Of a stretch of 64,000 nt of DNA, positions 1-10,670 are shown in pieces. Every line of letters starts with the position of its first letter. Within the stretch, counting starts at the first letter, position 1. The position numbers and the translations under genes were made by a program. The stretch is from Prosopocoilus inquinatus (Eukaryota; Arthropoda; Insecta; Coleoptera; Lucanidae), in contig JAYKNF010000015.1 of the NCBI GenBank assembly GCA_036172665.1, positions 2,976,001-3,040,000 of the forward strand, given 5' to 3'. The notes under the pieces were generated by a model, which was not told the DNA's origin, made no database searches, and worked only from the letters and a program-made list of their open reading frames with translations.

Positions 1-1
1 G

Positions 2-105
2 GCTTAAACCGTAGTTAGAAACTGGCTAAACCAACTCAATTTAATCCCTCTTCCGTGATGGTTTAACGTTGAGTTGGTTTAGCGAGTTTCTAACTACGGC
101 TTAAG
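2..105. repeat. Short palindromic repeat (MITE-like hairpin)
   Basis: About 43 bases at the left are the near-perfect reverse complement of the right 45 bases (arms begin CTTAAACCGTAG and end CTACGGCTTAAG), with a short A/T loop. No coding potential. The element may continue left of the window, so its true ends and target duplication cannot be fixed. Confidence 0.7.
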
Positions 106-483
106 TCGCGGTGCAAACTGGGTTTACTGTTAAACCTGGTTTAATTTTTAATAAGACATGGTGCAAACGGCTATAAAACCAGTCAGTTGTGTAAGTGGCA
201 AGGAAACGGAAAATAAAAATAAGGGATCGTAAGTCAGTGTAATGTTAGCATCGGTGGTGTGAGGTGTGAGCTTGTCAAGTCCACCGGTCGAGAAATTAGA
301 ATCCAGGTTAATGCGGGATTTATTATTTACATTCAGTCTAAGGATTTTACAATGTTAATATCGCTGAATGAACAGCTGATAACAATTTATCAATCAGATG
401 GTTAAAAAGTAGGTGCAGTCGTTGACTAATACCAGTTAATTGTTTGCATATGCATGTTATGCGGGCGGATCGTGTTGCGTGGC

Positions 484-747
484 ATTCCTGAAATCTACTG
501 GGTGCTTTTCCCTGAATAGACTGTGAGGAGGGAACCTCGTTGCACTCATTGCACTACCTACAGCGGGCTAAAGGTTATCCTAGCCGGAGAATGCCAGCTT
601 GACTGTCAAATTTAGTGAGTGGATTCCTGAAATCTACTGGGTGCGTTTTCCCCCAGTAGACTGTGAGGAGGGAATCTCGTGCGTTTTCCCTTGGTTCCCA
701 TTGCACCACCTGCAGCGGGCTAAAGGTTATCCTAGCCGCGGAATGCT
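484..747. repeat. Direct duplication of a ~115-125 bp unit
   Basis: Two units (about 484-595 and 623-747) share the start ATTCCTGAAATCTACTGGGT, the core GACTGTGAGGAGGGAA and the end GGTTATCCTAGCC. The second unit has a ~13-base insertion rich in GCGTTTTCCC. Neither encodes anything visible. Between 108 and 483 I see no gene or repeat. Confidence 0.7.
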
Positions 748-780
748 AATGATAGTTATTTTCTAAGTTGACCCTGCAGA

Positions 781-2060
781 ACGTGGAGCTTTGTACGTTT
801 CCCGGGCTCCAGGGTCCCCGTGGCCATGTGTGCAAAGCGTGCAGTGCACGCGGGCGCCATGTTCAAGGGGCGGCAATTAGCCTCTTAGACAATGAACACG
901 TTTTGTGATTTTTTCGGCAAAAAAAAAAAATTAATGGGAAATAGTTTCCTGTCTGGTAAAAATTCGAAAATAATTATCCACAAGACTGAACTGTCTTGAT
1001 GAAGGTAAAAAAAAAATATTACGTAAGCTATCACTTACTATTTGGTTAAAAAAAAAAACAATTACATTTTCCTTTTTAAGTTTTCAGAAATTTAAGTTCT
1101 TTTTGCTTTTGTGATTTAGTTTCTTTTTTTCTTCCAATATTAATAACAAGCGGGCTTCGCCCAGTTGCATACTGGGGGGTCTGCACAGGGGCCTCCTTAG
1201 TCAGATGAGAAGAAAGCGCTTCGCTCTGCTTGGGCTGCTCGTCTCTGGGGGCTCGCGGTAGCTAGGAACTTGAAAAAAAGTGAAGGAAAATGTTTAGAAA
1301 GTGAAGGAGAATGTATAAAAAATGAAAGAAAATGTTTAGAAGTGAAGGAAACTGTTTAGAAAGTGCAGGAGAATATTTAGAAAGTGAAGGAAAACGTTTG
1401 GAAAGTGAAAGGAAATATTTAGAAAATGAAGGAAATGTTTAAAAAGTGAAGGAAAATGTTTTAGAAAAGTTAAAAAGTTGAAAAATTTTCCCTAATGTTT
1501 CATTTTTTTTTTAATTTTTGTTTTTTCCATTTTTTGTTTCTTTTGATTTTTTTAACAATTTTGATAATTGACTGTTTTTGTATGTACCAACTCATCTGTC
1601 AGAGGGCGCCAAAGTATAGAGTGGCAGCTTGGGCTGCTTGTCTCTGGGGGCTCGGAACTTGAAAAAAGTGAAGGAAAATGTTAAAAAGTGAAGGAGAATG
1701 TTTAGAAAATGAAGGAGAATGTTTAGAAAGTGAAGTAAAATGTTTAGAAAGTGCAGGAGAATATTCAGAAAGCGAAGGAAAACGTTTGGAAAGTGAAAGA
1801 AAATGTTTAGAAAATGAAGGAAATGTTTAAAAAGTGAAGGAAAATGTTTTAAAAAAGTTAAAAAGTTGAAACATTTTCCCTGTTTCAATTTTTTTAAATT
1901 TTTGTTTTTTCCATTATTTGTTTCTTTTCATTTTTTTTAACAATCTTGATAATTGACTGTTTTTGTATGTACCAACTCATCTGTCAGAGGGCGCCAAAGT
2001 ATAGAGTGGCACGCGGGCGGGTTTTGGCCTCGCGGGGACCCTGCCGGGCTCCCGTGACAT
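781..2060. repeat. Interspersed repeat with purine-rich minisatellite, copy 1
   Basis: The stretch GTGCAAAGCGTGCAGTGCAC near 829 and the downstream text recur at 46340-47185, so this is a dispersed family. Inside, about 1270-1460 and 1655-1860 are arrays of a ~19-20 base unit GTGAAGGAAAATGTTTAGAAA-like, and the array plus its flank (ending CTGTCAGAGGGCGCCAAAGT) is itself duplicated within this copy. The open frame on the minus strand (1592-1888) only reads through the minisatellite and is not a gene. A GGGC-TTC-GCCC hairpin near 1151 is present, but class assignment (Helitron or other) is not possible from this copy. Confidence 0.65.
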
Positions 2061-2429
2061 TTGTTAGCGGCGGCATTGTGATGCCGAGGACTTAACGTAA
2101 ATTAGTTGATTCAGTGTCTGTGAAGCTGGCGTATCATTTCATGGAATCTCATAAGTTCTAGTGAGTTCTGGCTTTATTTTTAATAGTTCTATAGTTCCTG
2201 ATAGATAAAATCGATAGTTCTGCTCATTAAAGCGAAAAAAAACCAAAGTGCAAACTGAGACGCCAGGTTCACGCAGCGTCTCACTTTGTCCTACGCAAAA
2301 TTAACGGCCTATTCTTATAGGAAATTAACGGATCTGTAGTTTTACATGAGTTCTAGAAAGAGTTCTAGAGAAAAACATTGCTATTTCTTATTAGAAAACT
2401 CTAATAACACAATATGATTAGTTACGCAG

Positions 2430-2900
2430 ATACAGATGAGACGCTGTCGAATATTCGACAGTTCTGTAAGTTCTATATTTTTTTCCTTGTAGTTCTTAGA
2501 ATATTCAATGACCTTCCGCAGAGTTCTAACCATAAACCTAAATAGATTATTATTTAGCAATTTTAAACTCCGCCAAATTCGAATTATACACTTAATAAGT
2601 GAGACGCTGCCAAAAACACGACAGTTCTGTGAGCTTTATAATTTTTCCCTTGTAGTTCGGAACGTATCCAACGACTTTCTGCAGAGTTCTACCTACAAGT
2701 CCTGTTAGATTATTTTTTGCGCAATTTTAAATCCCGTATAATTCGAGTTATACACGTTATAACTGAGACGTTGTCGAATACAAGACAGTTCTGTGAGCTC
2801 TATAATTTTTTCCTTGTAGTTCGGAACATATCTAACGACGTTCTGCAGAGTACCAGGCGCTGTCGGAAACTCTACGAGAAGTCGTTGGATACATTCTGAG
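2430..2900. repeat. Tandem repeats in left foldback arm (~165-175 bp unit)
   Basis: About three units contain GAGACGCTGTCGAATA, ACAGTTCTGTGAG, CTTGTAGTTCGGAAC and CTGCAGAGTTCTA in the same order. The 2880-3100 stretch carries a unit in reverse orientation. The same units appear reversed at 4500-4915 in the right arm, so unit number can change while the arms stay paired. Confidence 0.75.
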
Positions 2901-3102
2901 CTACAAGGGAAACATTATAGAGCTCACAGAACTGTCGTGTTTCGACAGCGTCTCACTTATCAGGTGCATACATCGAATTTCGCGGGGCTTAACATTGCTC
3001 AAAAAATAATCAAATGTGGCTTATGGCTGGAACTCTGCGGAACGTCACTGAATATGTTCCGAACTAGAAAGAAAAAGATATAGAGCTCACAGAACTGTTG
3101 TA

Positions 3103-4488
3103 CCTCTGTGAAGTTGGTACCTCATTTTTCAAAAAAGTGATTTTTTATAGGAGTTCTGACAGCACCCCAAAGAGTTCTGGAGTTCTATGTCAAAATTAAA
3201 AAGAGTTCTAGCGGATTAAACATAAAAAAATGACTTTTAAAATTTGGGGTGCTAAGTTCACAAAACGGGATTTGAAAATTGGCTATAAAATGTCAATTGT
3301 TGGAAATAATTAATTTCATCATTAAGACTTTTTTTAGAACTATTGAGGTGCTATCCAGAACTCTAAAGAGAATCTCGACATTTTGAAATTACTATATCCC
3401 CCTTATTCTACAAAAGATCAGAACACGAAAAAACATTTTATTTTTGGGTGTAGAGACCTATAAATGCTAAATAATTATTAGTTTATATACCATACTACTC
3501 TTAAAAGAAAAGAACCTGAAACCAATTTTTTTTCCATTTTACGCTTTGACACTTCAATTCGAGAAACGAAAAATCGTTGGAATTTTATTACTTTTGATTT
3601 TAGCGCTTTGGTCGTTAAGGATAATCGTGAGAACTCGTGGGGTGCTACCCAGAACTCCAAGCAGAACGTAAAGTTTTCCAGAAAAATTTCCATTTTGCAC
3701 TTTGACAAAATTTCGTATCGAGACACGAAAAATCGCTGAAACTTTTTTACTCCTGATTTTAGCACTTTGGTCGTTAAGGATAATCGTGAGAACTCGTGTG
3801 GTGCTATCCAGAACTCCAAGCAGAACGAAAAAATTTTCCAGAAAAATTTCCATTTTGCACTTTGACAAAATTTCATATCGAGACACGAGAAATCGCTGGA
3901 ACTTTCTTACTCTTGATTTTAGCGCTTTGGTCGTTAAGGATAATCGTGAGCACTCGTGGGGTGCTACCCAGAACTCTATGCAGAACGGAAAAATTTTCGA
4001 GAAAAATTTCCATTTTACACTTTGACACTTCTCGAGTGTTGTCAGAGCGTAAAATGAAAAAGAAAATTAATTTGAGGTTCTTTTCTTTTAAGAGTAGTAT
4101 GGTACTTAAACTAATAATTATTTTGCATTTATAGGTCTCTACATCCAAAAATAAAATGTTTCTTCGTTTTCTGATCTTTTATAGAGTAAGGGGGATATAG
4201 TAATTTCAAAATTTCGAGATTTTGTTTAGAGTTCTGGATAGCACCTCAATAGTTCTAAAGAAAGTCTTAATAATGAAATTAAGTATTTCCAACAATTAAC
4301 ATTTTATAGCAAATTTTCAAATCCCGTTTTGTGAACTTAGCACCACAAATTTTAAAAGTCATTTTTTTATGTTTAATCCGCTAGAACTCTTTTTAATTTT
4401 GACATAGAACTCCAGAACTCTTTGGGGTGCTATCAAAACTCCTATAAAAAATCACTTTTTAGAAAAATGAGGTGCCAACTTCACAGAG
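3103..4488. repeat. Inner inverted-repeat module of the foldback element
   Basis: The left end CCTCTGTGAAGTTGGTACCT matches the reverse complement of the right end CCTCTGTGAAGTTGGCACCT, and about 370 bases inside each end are inverted copies (3103-3475 against 4090-4488). The ends resemble the outer element's ends (shared CTGTGAAG-TTGG). I found no clear target duplication around this module. It may therefore be a nested relative or simply the inner part of the arms. Confidence 0.65.
3560..4030. repeat. Three ~156-bp tandem repeats at the foldback loop
   Basis: Three direct units share TTTAGCGCTTTGGTCGTTAA, GATAATCGTGAG, GGTGCTA-CCAGAACTC and TTTCCATTTTGCACTTTGAC. Their period is close to 156 bases. 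A period divisible by three keeps frames open on both strands, which explains the repetitive ORFs here. No gene is supported. Confidence 0.75.
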
Positions 4489-5244
4489 GCCCGGAACTCT
4501 GCAGAAAGTCATTGGACAGTTTCCGAACTATAAGAGAAAAATTATAAAACTCACTGAACTGTCGTATATTCGACAGCGTCTCAGTTATAACTTGTATAAC
4601 TCGAATTTCGCTGGATTTAAAATTGCTCAAAAAATTATCTAATGAGTCTTATGGCTGGAACTCTGCGGAAAGTCATTAAATATATTCCGAATTATAAGGA
4701 AAAAATTATAGAGCTCACAGAACTGTCGTATATTCGACAGCGTCTCAGTTGTAACGTGTATAACTCGAATTTCACGGGATTTAAAATTGCTCAAAAAATA
4801 ATCTAATGAGACTTGTGGCTGGAACTCTGCAGAAAGTCGTTGGATACGTTCCGAACTACAAGGAAAAAATTGTAGAGCTCATAGAACTGTCGAGTATTCG
4901 ACAGCGTCTCATATATATTCCCGTAACTAATCATTTTGTGTTATTAGAGTTTTCTAAATAAGAAATAGCAATGTTTATCTCTAGAACTCTTTTTAGAACT
5001 CATGTAGAACTATAGATCTTTTAATTTCCTATAAGAATTGGCCGTTAATTTTGCGTAGGACAAAGTGAGACGCTGCGTGAACCTGGCGTCTCAGTTTGCA
5101 CTTTGGCTTTTTTTCGCTTTAATGAGCAGAACTATCGATTTTACCTATCAGGAACTATAGAACTATTAAAAATAAAGCCAGAACTCACTAGAACTTATGA
5201 GTTTCCATGAAATGATACGCCAACTTCACAGGTACGTTGATTCA

Positions 5245-6352
5245 CGGTTACCACCGTGGAAGCCTGACTTTAATTACTGCTGAAAGTTGATTGATTTACA
5301 TTGATTACCGAAATGGCATTTTTCTGTGTAAAGCGAAGGTTATCCCAGGGGAGTACACTGTTAAAAGAACAGTGTTCGTTAGCGATATTAGGTGCAGTTG
5401 AAGTTGTTGGACCGGTACGTTTTGCTATTGACGGCCAGTACATTACATAATGATTAAAGTAATCGCTCTATGAAATTCTGATATCGGAAGAATACTTCAG
5501 TGGTTCATTTACATAATAAATATTGACTCTAAATATTGATTCAAATTTAGTATTTGATTTGACCGTAGTCTTACATTCCTTAATTTTTTTCCACACTGTG
5601 TAGATAATACACATTTGATTGGTTAAACAATTAAAATAACCTTTCCGAACGCAAGTAAACTTTCAAATGGTTACTGATTGCCGCCAAACCGAAAGATATC
5701 GTATGTTTTAAACCATTGCATTTTCGTGTTATACGAAAGTTGCAGTTTAAAACTATTGAAACCAACGAACCAACCGTGTTCAAACCGTTGTATCTCAAAA
5801 AAACGTCTTTGGTTATGTTTCAAAATATATTAGAATGTTTTGAAATAATTGAGCGCTAAAAAACACCTTAAATAATGTTTGATAAACCTTTGAAACATCA
5901 CACTTACATCTAGAGTTAAATAAACTATAAAAGGTTGAAAAATGATAAAGAAATTTTAAGAGCGTCTGTTGGCGCAAAATCTAAATCAGTGCAATGTAAA
6001 GGTCGTTTTACACTACCCTAGAAGCTACCCAGGTAATAACGAATATTTTTGAAACGTTTCAATTTGTGACATAATCAGCCCGAGTATGTATCCGAACGGT
6101 AAACATAACAGATAAAATAGCGACATCTTACGATCGCTTTTTTACCTGGGGACTTATTCTTGACAAGTGAATTTTTGCGCTCGCATTTGTAATATGCGAG
6201 TGCGAAAAGCGTATACGTTTTAGATAACTTATTCTAGACTACTCGAAAATTTCGTTCGAAAATGAATACGAGCGCTCGCATTTATTTGACTGATGTGATA
6301 TGGCAATACCGCAATTTTCAAACTTCTGCCACGCTTGACAGTTGTTACACGT
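5245..6352. other. No gene; one short dispersed-repeat fragment
   Basis: AT-rich sequence without a supported ORF. From about 6062 to 6150 it matches 23066-23103 joined to 25734-25780, i.e. it is an uninterrupted version of the sequence into which the hAT-type MITE inserted there. A small imperfect hairpin (CGCTCGCAT / ATGCGAGTGCG) lies near 6178-6202. Confidence 0.6.
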
Positions 6353-6528
6353 TGTCGTAGTGTGTAAGCTTTTATTTATGAAAACAACAGTTTTATATTT
6401 ATTATGACATATTACATCAACTTTATTAAGACCATGTTTTGAACACATTTCATCTAGGTGTTTATGCGCACGCGTACTACCCGATAGATCTACATGCACA
6501 AATGTCCTAATTTGTACTTGCTCCAACA
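6353..6528 (-). repeat. 3' LTR of gypsy element 1
   Basis: 176 bases, nearly identical to 10306-10481. On the minus strand it begins TGTTGGAGCAAG and ends CTACGACA. The ORF at 6239-6529 starts in this LTR and is not a separate gene. Confidence 0.92.
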
Positions 6529-6540
6529 CCTCCCCTCTAA
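6529..6540 (-). other. Polypurine tract of gypsy element 1
   Basis: On the minus strand AGAGGGGAGG lies immediately before the TGTTGG start of the 3' LTR, as expected for the plus-strand DNA synthesis primer. Confidence 0.8.
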
Positions 6541-7957
6541 TTGGATAGAACGTAATCGTTTAATTTCTGTGGCAACCGAACATTTCTGGTGCTTCTGCGA
6601 ATAGGTAGACTAATCTCCGGTGGTGCTGTCTTCGTTGGGCTTTTCTTCTGTTCCGCTTCATTGGTTAGGTCAGCTTCAGTTTCCCTCTGATATGAATTTT
6701 CAGACTTTCTTAGGAAGCTAGAGTTTCTTCTAAGTTCTCTTCCACAATTGTCTAACACTGTGTAAGAACGAGGTTCTTCTGACTTCCCTATTATTTTACC
6801 GCTCTCCCAAATTATACCTTTTCTTATGACAACGTTGTCTTTTCTATTAAATTCCTTTTCTTTCCTTGAATTCTTATCGTAGTATTCTTTGTATTTCCTT
6901 CTTTTCTCTTCTAAATTTTCCTTGGTTTGTATTAAGTTCTGTTTTGTTGGAATTAGTTGATGGTCCATCGTTGGCAGCTTGGTTCTAACTCTTCTATTAA
7001 ACATTAACTGTGCCGGCGTCACATCCATGCCTGTTATTTCGGTATTCCTGTATTCCATTAGTCCCACATACACATCTTCACATTTCCGTAATATTTGTTT
7101 ACTAATCTGAACAGCTCTCTCTGCTTGCCCATTGGACTTCGGATAATGTGGACTGGATGTAGTAATTTTAAAGTTCCATTGTTTCGCAAATAATCTCATT
7201 TCATATGATCCAAACGGCATGTTATCTGCAACAAGTTCTTTGGGAACGCCATGTGTTGCAAATAACTGTTTTAATACTTCTACAACATTACTCGCATTTT
7301 TGTAATTTAGTTTTATTAGATCCATCCACTTAGTGAAATAGTCTATAACTACTAAATAAGACTTTCCTCCAAATTCTAGGATGTCAGTAGCCACTTTTGT
7401 GTATGGTAGTCCAGGAATTTCCGGCAATAACATTTCACTTTTTTGCTTGGCTCTTCTATATTCTTCACATTTCTTACACCTCGCAACGAAATTTGAATAT
7501 CTCTACTCATAGTCGGCCAATATAAAATGGATCTTGCTCTTGATAACGTTTTTTGGAAGCCCATGTGTCCTTCATGTGCTAATTTCATCATTTGGGTTCT
7601 TAGTGTTTCAGGAACTGCAACAGAGTCACCGAAAAACACCAATCCTTCTACGGTATGTAGATTATTTTTGTCCTTGTAATATTCCTTGGCTTCTTTTTGC
7701 GCTACGTTATTTTTTTCTGGCCACACTGTCTCACAATATTTTAAAACTTGTTTTAGAATTAAATTTTTTTCTGTTTCCCGCTTAAACTGTTCTTTCATTT
7801 CATCACTCATATTTAAATATTTTAATACTTGGTGTACTAGTTCAGTCATTTCTTCATCATCCTCCACAGGTGACTTGTCATACGATCTTGACAAGAGGCC
7901 TGCAATTAACATGCTTCTTCCAGGTATGTATTCTACACTAACGTCATATTTTATCAA
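6537..7957 (-). pseudogene. pol: Integrase region of gypsy element 1
   Basis: Two overlapping frames (7376-7957, then up to about 7480 down to 6537) make up the integrase. The first holds the RNase H tail, the linker and the His part of the HHCC zinc motif (HEGHMG). A frameshift near 7480 moves the Cys pair and the catalytic core into the second frame. There TDILE, ADN and SNGQAE mark the D, D and E residues. The second D and the E are 34 rather than the usual 35 residues apart, because the conserved DNGPQF-type loop is one residue short (DNMPF). A basic GPY-like C-terminal region follows. Dead by frameshift. Confidence 0.85.
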
Positions 7958-7965
7958 TTTTAGTT

Positions 7966-8163
7966 TCAGTCTTTGTAGACTTTCCTTCCATATATGTAGT
8001 AATGAAATTTATTTACTGAAAAGCAAATTGCTAACAGTTCTTTTTCAATCTGTGCGTACTGTTTTTCGGTTTCTGTCAGCATTCTTGATGCATACGCCAC
8101 TAGTTGCCGATTCTGTAATAAACAGGTTCCCAATCCATCTTTGGAAGCGTCATTTTGTATCAC
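7966..8163 (-). pseudogene. pol: RNase H fragment of gypsy element 1
   Basis: The frame contains the first catalytic Asp (QNDAS) and the Glu segment (QIEKELLAI) of Ty3/gypsy RNase H, and ends at YIYGRK. The following conserved TDH segment with the third acidic residue is missing, because the sequence jumps straight to the region just before the integrase zinc motif. That indicates an internal deletion. A frameshift near 8165 separates it from RT. Confidence 0.85.
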
Positions 8164-9410
8164 AATTTCTTTGTGTAATTTATTATTAATTCTTTTATAT
8201 TATTCAAGATTTTTGAATGTAAAGGTAACCAGCAAAATTCCACATCATTTCTTAAAATTTGGCTTAAGGGTGCCATTTTATCCGCCAAATTTGGTATAAA
8301 TTTTCTGACATAATTCAACATTCCGAGAATTCTTTGAAGTTCTTTTTTATTTTGTGGTGGCTCAATGCTTCGAATAGCTTTAATCCTATTATCATCTATT
8401 TTAACACCATCTTTTGTAAAGAAGTACCCTAGGTAACTGACTTGGGATTTCATTAATTGTAATTTCTTTGCATTGAACTTTACATTATTTATTTTAGCTC
8501 GCTGAATAACTCTGTCTATTGCTTCTAAATGCTCTTCTCTAGTTTCTGTACTAACCAGGATATCATCAAAATAAACATTTACGTTTGGAATATCACCAAA
8601 AATTTCGCTATTAATTTTTTGAAATATTTCCAGGGCTGTGGCTAACCCAAACGGTAACCTTTTAAATTTATAATAACCAAAGAGGCTTGAAAATGTGCAA
8701 TAATCACACGACTCTGGGTCTAACTGTATGTGATAAAACCCTTCCTTTATATCAAAGACACTGTAATATTTTTTACCAGTTAATCCTGCCATGATTTCCT
8801 CAACAGTTGGTATCAAATATGGTGTCCTTTTAACGGCCCTATTTAATGCTTGAGGTTCAAGACATAACCTTAAGGAACCATCCGGTTTTTCGACAGTAAC
8901 TAATTCACTAACCCAATCCCCAGGTTCTTCAACTCTTTCTATTATATCTTTTTGAACTAATTCATGCAACTTTTGTTTCAATTTATCTTTCAATGCTAGT
9001 GGCACTCTACGCGATGGCCTTGATACAGGCACTGCGTCATCTTTTAGTAGTATTTTACATTTCTGTTTCATTTTACCTACACCTCTAAACAGTTCTTTAT
9101 TTTTCTCAATAAATGTTTCTTTATCTGTTTCAACCTCAACTGTTTCAATAGCTCTTATTAACCCCAGTTTTTGACATGTTTTTAGACCAATTATTGGCTT
9201 CGACTCTACATTTACCACAATAAATTCTTCATTGAGGCTTTTATTCTTAAATTTAATATTCAGAACAACGGCCCCTTGAGATGTGATTTTATTTCCCCCA
9301 TAGGCTTCTAGCATTACGTTCATTTTATATAATTTGTCATCTTCATGCTTTAAACGATCAAATAGTTTAGTTGGCAGCAAATTCGCCTCTGATGGAGGAC
9401 TCATCATCAC
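8160..9410 (-). pseudogene. pol: Protease remnant plus reverse transcriptase, gypsy element 1
   Basis: A 416-codon frame. Residues ~8-100 are the C-terminal half of a retropepsin-like protease (starting at NLLPTKLF). The catalytic DTG that should precede it is absent, and gag joins almost directly. RT fills ~120-400, with SVFDIKEGFYHIQL (motif A), LPFGL (motif B) and YFDDIL (motif C, plus-strand about 8560-8575), so the polymerase triad is intact. The frame ends after the connection region because of a shift just before RNase H. In a functional element this would be cleaved from Gag-Pol. Confidence 0.9.
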
Positions 9411-10206
9411 TGTCGCATCCTGTTTCTCGTTTCACTGCGTGCACTTTTAAGTTTTTCAGTTTTTCGTCACTCTTATCCAGACTGAACTTCTTTAGTTTAT
9501 TTTTACACACTGCACTAAAGTGATTGTATTTTTTACAGTTATTACACATTTTTCCAAATGCTGGACACTGTCTGTATTCATGTTGTCTGTTACACTTTCC
9601 ACACGCTTTAACTTTATTTAAATTTTCTTTTTTCAGCTTTTGTACCGTATCTACAATTTGTCCTTTCTCCCGATCTTTCTGCGTGACCTTCATTTGGGAC
9701 TTTGTGATTTCAGATGAACGACAAGCTTCAATTGCTTTTTCCAACGTTAACTCCGGAATATTTAACAGCTTTTCCTTCAAATTTACATTTTTGATGCCCA
9801 TAATTATTCTATCACGAAGCATGCTGCTTTCTAGTTGACCGAAATTGCACGTTTTCACTAACATTTTTATATCTTTTACAAAATGGTCAAAATTTTCACC
9901 GTCCGTTTGTACTCGGTTATAAAAAACATATCTTTCGTACACTTCATTTATTTTAGGATTAGTCTACTTCGCGAATTCATTTTTAACAATTTGGTAATCT
10001 TTCCTTTCAATTTCACTTATGTTGAACGTGTGAATTTCTACGCCTTCCTCGCCAATAACATTTAATAGCACTGCGACTTTTTTCTCGTCCGTGAGTTCTG
10101 ATTTATTACTGGCAATAATATATATTTCAAAGTGTTGTATAAACTTTCTGTAGTTATCTGCTACGTTACCTTCAAACGATAATTTTTTCGGTATTCTGGC
10201 ATCCAT
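9367..10206 (-). pseudogene. gag: Gag of gypsy element 1, one internal stop
   Basis: The ATG at 10206 (minus) opens a capsid-like protein. An in-frame TAG at 9964-9966 interrupts it after ~80 codons, and the same frame resumes without shift to 9367. Two CCHC zinc knuckles (CGKC...HEYRQC and CNNC...HFSAVC, plus-strand about 9510-9605) mark the nucleocapsid. Gag packages the genomic RNA in the cytoplasm. Its 3' end overlaps the start of the protease/RT frame, in a region where sequence encoding the protease active site has been lost. Confidence 0.9.
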
Positions 10207-10286
10207 TTTACGCACTTGATTTTTATGTAGTTTTTTACGTATTTAGTCCACTTTAGGTACTTAAGCACTTTACACATTAACTTATT

Positions 10287-10305
10287 TCTTGTGCTGACTG
10301 CGCCA
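10287..10305 (-). other. Primer-binding site of gypsy element 1
   Basis: On the minus strand TGGCGCAGTCAGCACAAG directly follows the CA end of the 5' LTR. It is close to the site in the gag-env element at 19331. Such TGGCGCAGTC sites are generally matched to a tRNA-Ser 3' end in insect errantiviruses (family knowledge, not checked here). Confidence 0.7.
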
Positions 10306-10481
10306 TGTCGTAGTGTGTAAGCTTTTATTTATGAAAACAACAGTTTTATATTTATTATGACATATTACATCAACTTTATTAAGACCATGTTTTGAACACA
10401 TTTCATCTAGGTGTTTATGCGCACACGTATTACCCGATAGATCTACATGCACAAATGTCCTAATTTGTACTTGCTCCAACA
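10306..10481 (-). repeat. 5' LTR of gypsy element 1
   Basis: 176 bases matching 6353-6528 with only a few differences (for example ACACGTATT against GCGCGTACT-type changes near 10425). It carries the element promoter by position. Confidence 0.92.
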
Positions 10482-10670
10482 CACGTAAATTTCAAATTTA
10501 ATAAATTTTGCATAATACTATAATTAAGATACGTGATTGATATTAAACATAAGTAAATGGTATTAAACATATCTAAGTAAGTAGTTATGTCACAAATCCA
10601 TTAATCTTTAAATTTTACAGCGATTCATATTCGTATTCAATGTTTACAAGTATGATGTTTTCAGAAATTA

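Larger units (their letters stand above)
2114..5235. mobile_element. Foldback-type transposable element with 9-bp TSD
   Basis: The left end GTGTCTGTGAAGCTGGCGTA and the reverse complement of the right end GTACCTGTGAAGTTGGCGTA match, and inverted similarity continues for about 0.8-1 kb of each arm. The element is flanked by GTTGATTCA at 2105-2113 and 5236-5244, a 9-bp target duplication. Both arms contain tandem units of roughly 170 bases that carry the palindrome GTCGAATATTCGAC, and the centre has further repeats. Long, internally repetitive inverted arms with 9-bp TSDs are what is known for Drosophila FB (foldback) elements and for MULEs. The family assignment is inference, because no transposase is present. 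The ORFs inside are reads through repeats. Confidence 0.85.
6353..10481 (-). mobile_element. Ty3/gypsy LTR retrotransposon (complete, inactive)
   Basis: Two 176-bp direct LTRs (6353-6528 and 10306-10481, TG...CA on the element strand) bound gag and pol in minus orientation. The insertion is flanked by CACGT at 6348-6352 and 10482-10486, a 5-bp target duplication. A primer-binding site follows the 5' LTR and a purine tract precedes the 3' LTR. Domain order protease-RT-RNase H-integrase is that of the Ty3/gypsy group. Coding capacity is lost through an internal stop in gag, a deletion across the protease active site, a frameshift before RNase H, a deletion inside RNase H and a frameshift in integrase. 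Confidence 0.93.

Noticed and set aside
1592..1888. 98-codon minus-strand ORF with repeated HFLNIL units
   Set aside because: It is a frame through a purine/pyrimidine minisatellite, not a protein gene.
3478..4148. Overlapping ORFs on both strands with repeated motifs
   Set aside because: They read through ~156-bp tandem repeats of the foldback loop, whose length keeps frames open.
6239..6529. 96-codon minus-strand ORF (and its twin at 10282-10482)
   Set aside because: Both start within the 176-bp LTRs of the gypsy element.
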